Positions 25,081 through 36,735 of a stretch of 64,000 nt of DNA are shown here, in pieces (positions within the stretch are counted from its first letter, which is position 1; each line of letters begins with the position of its first letter). The stretch lies in contig NW_025064890.1 of assembly GCF_019112545.1 (NCBI RefSeq), positions 1,369,993 to 1,433,992 of the forward strand, given 5' to 3'. This DNA is from Guyanagaster necrorhizus (Eukaryota; Basidiomycota; Agaricomycetes; Agaricales; Physalacriaceae). Position numbers and translations under genes: made by a program. Under the pieces are notes generated by a model. The model saw only the letters and a list, made by a program, of their open reading frames with translations, had not been told where the DNA came from and did no database searches.

Positions 25081-26437
25081 TTGTACACTCAGTGGAGATA
25101 AGTATGCAAGTAAATTGAGTTGTAAATACACTGTGTCCTTGAGCAAGTCCCAATGTATCCATCAGTGTTGTAGGCTTCAGATGCTATAGCTAATTGATAG
25201 AGCAAGGGTTTAGTAGTTGAGGTATAATGAGTAAGAGAATAAGAATGTGAGCATGACTTATGAGAAGATAGTATCCATGAGCAAAGTATGGGTTCAAGCA
25301 AGCTCAAGGTAATCTTACTGGTATCTTGAAATAGATTAGCAGACTAGCACAAAGCCTAGGATACTAACTAAGAGAGCTTAACAGGACTAACACAAAGCTT
25401 AGTTTCCATGGCTTGAGGTCATGCAAAGTGTAGGATTCAAGATGGGTTGTAGGAATTAGATACCTAGTCATGTTTTATAGCTATGTTTATATACAAATGG
25501 ATGTTACTAGAAGGTTTGACAAGTTTTGTGAAGTCATGAGTCATAATGAGTTTATTAGGCTGAGTAAGAGAAAATACAGAAAGGGATAGAAAGGAAAAGA
25601 AAGGGCTTTAAGCAACTGGAGACTTTCAGATGATTCTGGGAATTTCATCAATGCAGAAATATTGCACTGTTCCTGGTTGACTCTGAGCTTGAGAGCCCAA
25701 GGCCATCAATGACAAGTGTACCACCACAGAGCCAGGACTGGTGGTCACAAGAGTTGCTTGGGCTGGCAGCAGAAGGTACAAGTTGATTGGGACACCTCTC
25801 TCAGGAGTTGCTGGGCCTCATTGTGAACTTTATGGACCTCATGATAAGGAAGGAGGCAGAGAAGCAGAGGCTTGAGTTGATGGATGAGCAAACAATTTCT
25901 GTCAGAGAGAATGCTGCTTTCATGTTCAATCTTATGTTTAATATGTGCAAACACTAGTGTATGTTATATTGCAGTCAGCATCCATCTGAGATGCAGTTGT
26001 TCTCCAACCTGTGAATTGTCATTCATTGTAATGTCAGACACTATTAACATGTACTCTGTGGGACTGCATAAAAGTATGGTGTTTTGTTTGACCAGAAGTA
26101 CCACCATCTGAGACAAAATGCATCTGTGGCATGGAAATATGAATCTAAATGAGGGAACATTTGACTCCTATGATTTATACTTGTTCTGCACATTATGATA
26201 TTCTCTTGTAGAGTCCCACCTCAAGCAAGAACTTTTGAACAAAAGAACATCTCTCTGCTAGTCATGGTAGCTGTTTATCACTACTCCAGAGGGTCAAGCT
26301 ATTTGATTCAGTTTGCCAACATCTCTCATGCAATGAATAACATATCCTCTGTGAGTCACAATGAATGGTTTTCTTTCAATCACTCAGATTCCTTGCTTGT
26401 GTAGGTCATGCATGAAGGCTTTGACCTACAAACAGTG
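25081..26437. other. low-CpG stretch without recognisable gene
   Basis: Sits between the gag remains of F and the F-box gene. Composition (TG/CA rich, CpG poor) matches the decayed transposons, so it may hold the 5' LTR and leader of F, but I found no LTR ends, repeats or coding remains I can defend. CpG content rises sharply at about 26.46 kb. Confidence 0.5.
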
Positions 26438-28035
26438 ATGGAAAGATATGCATCTTATCTGGATGTTCTCTTACCGCATTGAATAAGCCGCGCTGTCTTT
26501 GATGAAAGGAACACAGTGATCCTGAAAGAATCAGAGCTCTGCGTCGACCACCATCTTGCCTGCATCGACGCAGATATTTCCCATTTGAGCGCCGCCCTTC
26601 GCCAACTCAGAGAGAAATGCCACCTACTGAGGGAAGCCAAACACAATCACCGAGCGGCTTTATCCCCAGCCAGCATTCTTCCACCCGAACTTTTGATCGA
26701 TATCCTTTTCTGTGCCGAGAGCGATCCTATCGACATCTTTAACACCAGCCGTCCAGCATGGGCCATTAGCAAGGTCTGCCAACTGTGGCGGTCTATCATC
26801 ACGGTCCACTGTCCTAAGGTATGGACAAAAATATCAGTTCTTTGCATCAGTGAGAGGGCAGAGATGCTCAAAGATGATGCTCTCTTATCAGTACTAGAGA
26901 CAGTATTCTCTCGTTCGCAAAATCACAAGTTAGACATCACCATGGAGTTCGATTTTACTTGCGACGAAAGTCATCCAGTCCTTGAGCTTCAAAACGACAT
27001 TTGGGACGCTTTAACCTTGCATGTCGAACGCTGGGAGAAACTTTATATTTTCCTCCATCCAATTGATATGCACGTGTTGGGTGATCTTCGCGGGCGCCTG
27101 TCCTCGCTTAAAGAGTGCGTTCTCTACAGCTACGAGATGGGACCAAGATTTGAATGTACGATCGATGCCTTTGACTATGCTCCGGAGCTGACACACATGG
27201 AGTTTCAAGGGATGGTCTCCAATACTCTAGTCCCACTACTGCTCCGAGGCTTGAGAGTTTCAAGTATCGAGTCGAGTTATGCGATGACGAGGAATGGGAC
27301 ACAGGCGACGGGATTCCACTCGAATATTTGTTCAATATTATCCGCAACTCGCCCAAACTTGCAGCGATTGACATCTGCTGCCAGTATTCATCTTATGACA
27401 CTGTTTCCCCTCATATTTCGAAACCTTTGTTGTCCAAGTTGGTGGTCAATAATACCGTATTCCTTCGCAGTCTTTCTGTGACGGCTCTGAAGGAAGCAAC
27501 CTTGATTTCGGACTCTTACGTGCAGCCCGAGTCTCCATCAGATTTCCTCGCTGATTTCCACGACCTTCTTGTCGAATCGCGTTGCTCCACTCTTAATTAC
27601 CTAAATATATCCATCGACCTCCTCAATCAGCATCTTCTCTCCAACCTCCAATTGGCGTCCGCCCTCACCTCATTCAATCTATGCCAGTATACCTGGAATG
27701 ACCAGGACGATATGGTTATGTGGGAATTTATCGTCCAGCTTGCAGACATGAAGGAATTTATACCCCACCTCGAGGAGGTTGAGCTGAATCTGCCGATCCG
27801 TCGGAAAGTAGACATTCGGTTTGCCGATCGCACCATGGTGAAGATGGTTGAAGCTAGGCGCCATCTCTCATTGCGCAAATTCGGCCTGATTGGGGACTAT
27901 GCCAGGTTTTGTAATCTGACTGGAGATGATATCGAAGAGTTGAAGGCTTTACAAGCTGATGGCCTTGACGTAACTCTTCTTGGTACAAGAACATGTGATT
28001 ATTCCTGTGATCCTTTGGAGTATGACGACAGCTGA
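26438..28035 (+). pseudogene. F-box/LRR-type protein, two disabling lesions
   Basis: About 530 residues in the agaricomycete F-box layout: a short N-terminus (MERYASYLD), a coiled-coil-like charged helix, an F-box starting SPASILPPELLIDIL at 26.68 kb, then leucine-rich repeat-like sequence to the stop at 28033. F-box proteins recruit substrates to SCF ubiquitin ligases. ATG 26438 is chosen because the paralogue at 28997 has the same MERYA start. Codon 15 is TGA (26480-26482) where the paralogue has a Gln codon. Near 27240 the frame shifts by one base: LVPLL in frame 2 continues as APRLESFKYRVEL in frame 1. The shift could be a sequencing error; with the stop, pseudogene is more likely. Confidence 0.8.
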
Positions 28036-28286
28036 ATCATTTTCTTCCTACAAAGTGTCGGCACATGGGTTATTCTGTAGTCTACTACAGTCTACTATAT
28101 TATTGAGCATGTTTGTATTTCAACGAGCGCAATATATTTCCATGATTCATTGTAGCGAAGTCTGGGGGTATGGCCACAGAAAAGCAAATGCTCTCGTCCC
28201 GGCGACCCGCACAACTACCTGCAGACAACTGCACCAGCCAGTACCAAAAGATGGCCCTAGTCATGTAGGCTAACACAATGTCCAAG

Positions 28287-28997
28287 TTACGTCGTCAATG
28301 GTTGTATGTTGAGTTTCCCGAAGACAAGAATGTACTGGCCGATGTCCTGGCATTGCATCCGGGTTGTAGACCTTTCCCGCCACCTCGGCGTACCGTTTCT
28401 TGGTGTCGTCCATCCATTCCAATGGAAGCGCCAGCGCTCAGCGTACATAGTCAAACGCGGCCAGATTGTCTTTTGGAGCTCTCCAATCGAAGGATACATC
28501 AGTCGTCGAGATTTCCAGCTTGCGTTGATTTGACCAAGATAATGATGCATCAAGAGAGCACCATCTTCATGTATTTCCACACCATCCTGACTTTCGCAAC
28601 CAATCAATAGCTTCGTCCATATGTCTGGACAAAGAGCTGTGACTCGGATGGCAGACCGGCACAGCTGGCAGATCTTGCTAATGGCACATGTTAAATGATT
28701 TGGATCAAATATGTCGGTGGGATCACTAGTGACATAGAAGAAGATACCACTCAGAATTTCGAGGGGAAGGGTACTGATGGGGGATAGGATTGCTCGGTGA
28801 TTGCGCTTGGCTTCCTCCAATAGGCGGAGTTTCTCTGTGAGTTGGCGAAGGGCGGAAATATCTGCATAGATGTAAGCGAGACAGTGATCGACACAGATCT
28901 CCGAGTCCTTCAGGATTGCTGCATTTCTTTCATCAACGGAAAGACTGTTCGTTTGATGCAATGAGAGAGCATCCAAATAAAACGCATATCTTTCCAT
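28287..28997 (-). CDS. truncated F-box protein, paralogue of the neighbour
   Basis: Minus-strand ORF starting MERYAFYLDAL, colinear with the F-box gene at 26438-28035: same charged N-terminal helix, F-box (SPISTLPLEILSGIFF), then WTKLLIGCE and ELQKTIW.RLTMYAERW. Similarity ends at about 28430; the last 47 residues are unrelated Arg/Trp-rich sequence, while another frame there reads like a different protein (WMDDTKKRYAEVAGKVYN). The LRR half is missing, so the protein would be about 236 residues. It lies tail to tail with its paralogue. Function as a real gene is doubtful. Confidence 0.6.
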   Translation of the reverse strand: MERYAFYLDALSLHQTNSLSVDERNAAILKDSEICVDHCLAYIYADISALRQLTEKLRLLEEAKRNHRAILSPISTLPLEILSGIFFYVTSDPTDIFDPNHLTCAISKICQLCRSAIRVTALCPDIWTKLLIGCESQDGVEIHEDGALLMHHYLGQINASWKSRRLMYPSIGELQKTIWPRLTMYAERWRFHWNGWTTPRNGTPRWRERSTTRMQCQDIGQYILVFGKLNIQPLTT

Positions 28998-29048
28998 CAT
29001 TATGTATAACATAAACGAGACGTCAATACCTTCATGTAAAACCCACAT

Positions 29049-31865
29049 AAGTGTAACTAAGTAATAGAAAAGAAACTTCGTTTCCTGCTACTCACAGAGG
29101 ATTTGTTTGTTCATTTGGGTAAAAGAGCACTTTAAGAGAGTGACTACGGCCGAAAGGTCCGAGTCCAATCGATGATAGGGATCATGGTCCGACAGCGCCT
29201 TTCACCAACTTTCACCATTACCAAGTTTCCTCTTCCAGCTTTCCTCACGTTTTCGATGTACATGTACCGCAACACGATAGCAAGATCTTGTACGTCGGTC
29301 GTTCGCCCTATTCGAATCATACTGATATTCCGCATTTTAGCGGTAATAATGGCGCGCAGGACGGTTCCATTGTATTTATGGCATCTGTAGATTGTCAATT
29401 TGAACGTGTGGATAGACGACGGCAAGATAGCGGAAGACAAGATTCAAGCAGTATGGGTCTTTGCTGACTGAAGAGACGGCCACCTTACTCGATTTTCTCA
29501 AACAGGCCTTACACCGGCACCGGCACCCAGCATTTAGATCGACCTCAGAGCAATGCTAGGCATAAAGGTCGCCATCGCGAGGGATCCACTTGCAGGACAC
29601 CAACATGGTTAGGATTTGGCGAAGAACTCGGGCATGGGTAGTCTTTCATTAGTACGTGTATCTTTGATCTACGACCTGTATGGACTCTATTGAAGCCCAT
29701 ATAGTCAGGTTTAGATAGTGAGTAGACGTCCTGTCCCCGAACGGATTAACAGCATCGTGAGGGAGGGGGCATATACGAGGAGCGATGTTACATGAAAAAC
29801 CGATAAGGATCAAAGACGTTGATGCAGCAGCCTGGAGATGTCCACGATCCGGTACATTTGCGTGCAATCCAGTCCTCCTCAGCAAACGCATACAGTCGGG
29901 CAAAGTGCTGGGACAAACTGTGATAATGCGATCAGATCACACATCGAAAGGCATCCGGGAAAGTGAGGCGAGTGCGCAGGTGGAACATTTTTGGACGTTA
30001 TGGTCCAACGCTAGGCACGTCTTTGGTTGCGATCCTTCATTACTCTCTTAGAGCTTTTTCTCGACTTTGTACAGCGCTTCTGACAACACCGGTGGTTATA
30101 AAAAAAGAATGAACAGGTGGTTCAGGACGAGATGTTAGAAGCTCCTAATCCCGGCCGAGATACAGTGTCATAAACAGTCTTTGGGGTGGTATCCGGAGCA
30201 CAGTCCAAGCGACATCGGAATGACACTCATCTGTTGTCACCGGAAATGTGTACCAGTCATTGACAAAGCAGCGACGCGCTACCAAAAGGCCCTTACGATC
30301 AACTCTAGGACGCCCCAAAATAAGTTGGGAGGTCATGTCACGAAGCCCAAAACATTCGGACAGAAAAATGGAAAATCAGTCGATCTCGTCCGGGTGACTG
30401 TGGGTGACTGACACGGCTTGCTTGCCTTGTTTGAAGCTGAAATGGGTTGAAAATCTGCATTCGGCTGTTTAGGACATCCCACAGTGCCAGCCAACGTCCT
30501 CGCTGACTTCATGCACCAAAAACATTCGGACTGTGACATGGCATCGTATCATTTTGTGCGCTGACGTCTAGATAAAACATGGCGTGGCTCTTTTTGACCA
30601 GCAGATTTCGTCTGCATGGCGACACGGCTCCCCTGCCTATTTTTGGGGTTCCTTCGACTCTATGCCAAAGATCCCTCCCAAAGCCTCGCACCTCAACAAT
30701 TCCCATCCGAATCCAATCATCGCACCCTAACCCAGGCTTGCCTTCGCAATATTTCGCTATCGTCGTGAAGACTTTGGGCCGGCCTTCATTTTCTGAAAAT
30801 CTAGTAATACATGTACCCGCCTCCAGATAGAGTCATTTGTCACAGGGAATATTTTCGTGAGTGGTTTCATCACTACAGCACAGCATTTAAACCTCATGAT
30901 GCAGAAGCGTCCGGTCCTTACGGTGCCGCTACCGCCGACTTGAAGGGCCCCCTTTTGAGGTGTGACGACGGGAATGGCGAATCCACTGCCTAATTGATGC
31001 GCTGATGCGTGGCGTTTCAGACGTCATGTGGAGAGCTGCTGTCGCTTCGCGTTATCAAAACTTCACTGTATTTGCCGAAAGTGCTCTTCGGCTAAGGTAG
31101 CTCATATCTTTACTTCCTTCTTCTGGTTGTTAATTTCTTCGAGTTGCCAGTGGCATCCTGGATTTCAGTTCAGCTTGGATTCAAGGCAGATCGAACTGGA
31201 AAATATCACGCGCTTTCCTTCACGCTAACGTCAAACGGCAGGCTGCAGCTGTGCGATGTCAACATACCAGCCTAGAGCAACTTCTCGCGTAATAGACTCT
31301 TCTTCCGCAATCCAACTGCTCTGTTCTTTGTCACATCGTATTCCCATCAAAGTCGCTCTTCCCACGGCACATCCATGCAAGTAGGACATTGAATACTAAT
31401 GGCATGCCACGATGCGAAGGGGGGAACCAATCAGGTTCCATCTCGTGCCGGATGAATAAGATGAGGTGGTCCGCGAAGATGGTTGTGAGGTGGGGAGTAT
31501 GGCTTCTTTCTGAGGCAGGCAATCAAACCTATTACTGATCCCACAATTCTTCGGGCACGGAGTCCAGCCATATCAATGCTCGCCAGTTTACGCTTCGGGA
31601 GCTTTTTGCTGTGATTCTTCAACAACGATTACTAGTGCAACGTGTTTTATGTGACGCGTTTCCGGATCAGTTGCGGTCCGCCCTCCCCTGGAGGTGAGAG
31701 GTGAATGTCATTTTTATCTGATTTCGTCGAGCTGAACCCTCCTTTGATATCATAAGATGTAGTTATGGCACTACAAACTACAGTGACCGAAGAAATACAC
31801 AGTTATAGAATGTGCTACAATACTATTATACAAGTCATCGAGACATACCCCGACAGCCAGCACCT
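29049..31865. other. intergenic region, no supported gene
   Basis: CpG content is normal, so this is not decayed transposon. Only short ORFs occur. A minus-strand frame at 29440-29144 (MRNISMIRIGRTTDVQDL..., 98 codons, TTG start) reads plausibly as the C-terminal end of a protein, but no upstream exon was found. Two direct repeats containing AAAACATTCGGAC occur at about 30348-30361 and 30518-30531. Confidence 0.5.
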
Positions 31866-32767
31866 TTACATTGCCCTGACACGCTTCAGATGCATCCTCC
31901 AAACTGTCGGATCCTCGTGAAGCATAGCTCCCCCTCCCACACTCAACCCGAAGAACAATGTAGTAAATGCGCTTACTCTATCGATGTCCACTCCACAAGT
32001 GCACTTCTGCCTGTAGCATCCGCCCAGGATTTCTGGCCCTATCAGGGCACGAAGAACAGTCTGCGCACGCAGCAGCACATCCTCGACGGTGACGCCTACT
32101 CCATTCCGTGTTCGCACTTCAATGTTGAATCCATTGTTTTCTATCTCGACGAACATCAGAATCCTAGGTAGAGGAGGATGAGAGGCAAACTGCGACGCCA
32201 CCGAAGCATGCGGTTTGACGCGCTTCGGCGAGAAGAAATCAATAGGCGGGCATGTTCCCAGTCTCAGAGCCCGATGTATGGCTATTGACGAGGAAAGATG
32301 CGACGGACCCGCATACTGTGTCCAAGATATATAAGGGGAAGAATGAGAAAGAAAGTACGGGTTAGGTGCTGCGTTTGGTCGCTTTCGTGTATGTGCGGAG
32401 AAGAGAGCTCGAAGAGAAGTGTATGGAGACGAGTGACGTAGACGTCGCGCACTGGAGGAAGAAGCTGATGATGCAACCGGTGGGGCGGTATTATGATGAA
32501 AACCGGAAATTGGCTGCCCTGGTGGGACAGCAGAATACGTGGAGGATACTGAGGAAGTGTACGGAAGCAGACCAGATGCTTTCGGTAACGGGGCACCTGA
32601 AAATAACAGTAGCGTCAGCGTCAGGTTCACGGACGAGGCCCTATAGATTCACCTGATGTTACATCCGGTTGAGCACGGGATGGCAGTTGAGGTGGAGGAG
32701 TGTAGATCTCAACTGGGGGAGGTATCTGCTTGATATCGTCGTCCCAGTGTACTCGTTTGCTTGACAT
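31866..32767 (-). CDS. DUF6699-type fungal protein, two exons
   Basis: Exon 1 is 32767-32653 (ATG at 32767, MSSKRVHWDDDIKQIPPP), intron 32652-32597 (GTGAAT...TTTCAG, 56 nt), exon 2 32596-31866; 281 residues. The N-terminus with its basic-aromatic motif, the long Ser/Pro-rich low-complexity part, and a C-terminal domain (PRILMFVEIEN, VTVEDVLLRAQTVLRAL, GLSVGGGAMLHEDPTVWRM) match the DUF6699 proteins common in Agaricomycetes. Function unknown in the family. The second copy at 36736-37563 has the same domain plan. The splice junction completes a Gly codon (G|GT) and keeps the frame. Confidence 0.82.
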
Positions 32768-34079
32768 GGACTGGAGAGATTGGACGAGGAGCGAGGGCTG
32801 TTGAACGTACGTGTTTTATCTTCTGAAATTGTACTTCCGAAATCCGGTGCTGTTGCTATCTCGCCTCGCGGCTTCCTCATGTTTCTTGGTCGTGGAACAG
32901 AAAATAGCTCTCGGGGCGCGGCAACTTTAGATTCGTCGTAATGTCACCCTCCACTGCCCACGGTCAATCGAAAAATCAATACCACACTCGGCTATATATC
33001 CGGTACTCCCGTGCGCAATGAATCTTTACAGCAGTCCTCCTGTTGTCAGCTGGCAAGAAAGGTGCATTTGTATAGTGTGGAGAGGGCGTCAGAACGTCCT
33101 TGACTGCCGTGGGAGCCACACGTGCAAGGGAAAAGTGGAGACAGATCGTACATCGGGTGATAGGGTTTCAGGGGCTTATCGCAGTGGCGGTAGTGGTTGG
33201 AGTACATACCCACTTGCGGCTTTTCCTGACTAAGGCCTAAGAAGCCGAGCCGATCTTTTCTGATCCGAAAGGAGGCCCAGGAAGGTTTGCAAGGTGGATG
33301 TTCAATCGTGGAAATTAAACGACCATATACCGTACCGAATCGTGGCACAAGGATGGGAGCTTCTGTGATCCTACGGGGCTTACAGAGTCAGCTGTACCTC
33401 TCAACGTCTGCAAGTCCAACAGTCGTTAGCACTTGCGACTCTTTTCGACCGAGGGAGTGCAATACCATTTGCGATCCACCAAGGATATCCTGCCCGTCAA
33501 ATGACCCTCGGTAATTAAACGCCGAACCATCGTTATGTTAGAGTTCACGAAGCTAAAAGTACATGATGAAGATAACGGAGCCGCCCGTGGGAAGCTATCG
33601 TAAAGTAGGTGGCACTAGGAATCTTGACACGTCAATGGTGTCACTTAACGCGACAATGCACTGGTGCTGCTCGGTCGGGCTTTCTCGGGCTCCCTCTGCG
33701 CTGCCGAATAGCCACAGGTGCAGGCCAAGGCGATAATAGGTCGGATCTTGAACAAATTGTATTGGTTTACATACTGACGAAGGCCTTATAAGATAGCATA
33801 CATTATACACTATATATTTGTGGATCTCAGAACGTCACATGCTGGCCATGACCTTACATCAAGGGCAGTAAGCTGCTCTGATAGTGCGCATGAACCTCAT
33901 TGAAAGTGCTGATTTAATCATGTTCAGGTAGATTCGAGCCTATAAAAATACTGCCTCTCAGGTTTCCTCGGCTGCGAGGAGAATTTGGCAGTAAAGGGAC
34001 CTGAAAGGTTCAGCTGACGGGCGGGATACTGTGCTGTACGTCAACTTAAACTTCTGCGACAGATTTGCGAGCAAAGGTG
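32768..34079. other. intergenic region, no supported gene
   Basis: Normal CpG content, only short unrelated ORFs. A TATA-like TATAAAAATA is at 33941-33950, 190 bases upstream of the aldehyde dehydrogenase start, in addition to the closer one at 34080. Confidence 0.5.
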
Positions 34080-34085
34080 TATAAA
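34080..34085 (+). promoter_or_regulatory. TATA box of the aldehyde dehydrogenase relic
   Basis: TATAAA 52 bases before ATG 34132, leaving room for a short 5' UTR. Confidence 0.5.
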
Positions 34086-34131
34086 GAGCTCTAGCGGGCT
34101 CTCGCTCTTGAGTTCCTTGCCTCGATTGAAG

Positions 34132-35956
34132 ATGTCTCTGCACTTTTCCCACAAGTTTGAAACGCCCGTTTATAAGGGAACGACATCTTTTCCCACAGGA
34201 CTGTTCATTAACGGACAGTTTGTCGACGGATCTGCTGGCACTGCAATTGAGTAAGTTGGCTCAGGGAAGATTTTCTTCTCCAGACTGACAGCACCGTCTT
34301 TTCAGTGTCATTAATCCTTGTGCGTCGTCATACTACGCGAAGACGTTTCCCTAATTGTTTTATCTAGCTGATGGCTCTATCATTACCAAGGTCTCCGAAG
34401 CCACCCCTAAAGACGTGGATATAGCCGTGGACTGCGCACAGAAGGCCTTCGACGCTACATGGGGTCTCGAGGTTTCGGGGTCATTTCGCGCCGACCTGAT
34501 GCACAAGCTTGCCAATGCCATGGTTGAGAATAGGGACAAGTTGTGTGCTTTGGAGGCTCTGGATGACGGCGAGTTCCATCTAGACCTTTCTATTCGCAGT
34601 TATCTCAACCGGCCTCATTAGGTAAAACCTATGGTTGGGCGCAAAAAGCAGATTTGCCACTATCTATCGATGTCATGAAGTATTACGCCGGGTGGGCTGA
34701 TAAGATTGCGGGCAAAGTAATCGAAGTTAGTTGTGAGCTCCCTCGACAGGATACGAAACTGATATGCAGTCTAGACGGACGAGGGCCGACTTACATATAC
34801 CAGGCACGAACCTATCGGAGTTGTTGCACGTCGATCATCACTTTAGCACTCCGGGTACTTATTCGCTATCTTTGTGCACAGGGCCAAATCATTCCATGTA
34901 AGCGAAAAAATTCCCATTGTGCCCGCGACGTCGATACTGACGTGCCTTGTTTTCAAGGGAATTTCCCGAGTCAGTCATACCTTGAGAAGTAAACACGAAC
35001 TCATCATCCAAATCACCAGTTCTCATGATGGTCATGAAACTCGGACCTGGTACGTGCTTCCATACTTGATCATCGATGTGCCTTTAAGTGACGCACCTTA
35101 AAAGCGCTCGCAACTGGGAACTGCATTGTCATGAAGGCAAGTCGTGGTTGATCAACTCGTTTATATTACAGTTCCCATTATTCATTTCAAGGGCCGCTGG
35201 TTTCTAAGAGGCAATTTGACGTGTGTGCTCCACTCTCTCTTTTTTTTTTTTGCAATCTCACGGGTAGCTTTTAGCGCGTGATGAACTTCATCGATATAGG
35301 CAAGGCGCAAGGCGCTACAGTCAATCTTGGTGGAGAACGTCATGGCGTTAAAGGGTACTTTGTTCAACCGATCATATTCACTAACACGACTCCCGATATG
35401 GATATTGTCCAGGAGGAAATCTTCGGACCCATCAGCTGCATCAAGTTTGAAGACGAAGAGGGTAAGTTTTAATTTCCCTGGGCCTTTCTTTCACTTCCAT
35501 GTGGATTGACCATTCACGTGGATTCTTTGGCGCTTATTAGATGTTGTTCAACAAGCAAATGATACATGTATGCATCATAATGTCGGCTTGCCGCGTCTCC
35601 GACTGACTTCGTACTTCTCAGTCTACGGATTGGCCGCAGCGGTATTCACCAAAGACATCACTCGCGCTCTCGAAACTGCACATAATCTGAAAGCTGGGAC
35701 TGCTTGGGACTGCCTATCCTCTCTGATTTCAGTGACGAAACTGAAACGCATATTAGGTCAGTTGTTACAATGTCTGCCATGCTAACGTGCCTTTTGAAGG
35801 ATTTAAACAATCCGGATTTGGAAGAGAATTCAGTGAATACGCGCTTCAAAAGTGAGCCCCTTGCGAAACGTTTTAATATAGTCAGCTGACCAAGGCAATT
35901 GTAGTTACACCAACGTCAAGTCCGTGAATATTAACCTGCGACATAAGATGCATTGA
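34132..35956 (+). pseudogene. aldehyde dehydrogenase relic lacking the catalytic core
   Basis: Family members oxidise aldehydes to acids with NAD(P)+. Exons recognised: 34132-34250, 34306-34319, 34368-34568, 34622-34725, 34775-34825, 34882-34897, 34958-about 34967, 35020-35049, 35106-35137, about 35275-35461, 35541-35567, 35622-35707, about 35778-35851, and a last short one ending at 35956. They give the N-terminal Rossmann part (GLFINGQFVDGS, MKYYAGWADKIAGK, IIPWNFP, LATGNCIVMK) and the C-terminal part ([46 protein letters not shown]). Everything from KPSE to about residue 370, with the catalytic Glu and Cys, is absent between 35138 and 35275. Donors after NFP and after GTAW are also lost. 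Several introns are GC-AG. Confidence 0.85.
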
Positions 35957-36692
35957 GAGTCATTGCAGTGTGTTTGCACGTCGAAGGGGTGGGTCTGCAG
36001 CACCAGTAAGTTCTGTAAAGCAAGCACGAAGCCGATACACATTGATTAGTTGGCATAGCGTCGCGAATCATAGTGCGGTGTAAATCATGATGAATTTTGG
36101 CTTTGCCTGTCTTCGACCAGATTTGATGGAACAACACTCATCAATGAATTCCCTTCGCTATCACGGGGTTTCAGGACCAGCGTACGAGTGTGCAGCCGTG
36201 TTCTTTTCTGATTGATCTAGAGAGGGAAAAGAGAATATTCGGTAGGGCATTGTTGCAGGCGGCTCTGCATTCGGTCTCGATGCCGAATCCTAATACACCG
36301 ATACTTGGGTGCTGTGAGGTAGCAAGATCCGGGCAACGAATACCCACTCGGTTATAGGGACGACCCAGACATTCAGCGGCGTTTGATCCTGTGAGGCGCG
36401 AGAACTAACCAAGGACAATGGTATGCCCTGAAGGCGCGCCTCCGTGTGATCCGGATGACTCCGGGGCTATGCTTGCGGCCTGCTATACTGTTGCCGGTAT
36501 GGGATATCATATAAATTAGCTGGAAAGACAAGAAAACTGTCAAAATGACTCACAGGTAGGATGGATTTGGAATGCTCTTGCGAAATCGGGATACGGGTGC
36601 CCCTATCTAAGACCCAAGATATAAGCGCTTGCGCCTTGAAATCTTTTGCGACATACCCACTGATACTAGGTCAGTCATCTAGCAAGGCCTGC
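35957..36692. other. intergenic region, no supported gene
   Basis: Between the aldehyde dehydrogenase relic and the second DUF6699 gene; no ORF with protein-like features seen. Confidence 0.5.
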
Positions 36693-36698
36693 TATAAA
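36693..36698 (+). promoter_or_regulatory. TATA box of the DUF6699 gene
   Basis: TATAAA 43 bases before ATG 36736, in GCTATAAAGC. Confidence 0.55.
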
Positions 36699-36735
36699 GC
36701 CTGCTCTCTCGTCTGACAATCTTTGGATGTTGACC

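Noticed and set aside
25089..25307. Possible tRNA at the border of element F
   Set aside because: Some tRNA-like words (TAGAGCAAGGGTTTAG) but no A box/B box pair or cloverleaf could be formed.
32282..32656. ORFs of about 100 codons on both strands inside the DUF6699 gene
   Set aside because: Shadow frames of the two-exon gene 31866-32767.
35228..35242. T-run within the aldehyde dehydrogenase relic, considered as poly(A) tail of a retrocopy
   Set aside because: The relic keeps many introns, so it is not a processed copy; the run is short and lies in the deleted core.
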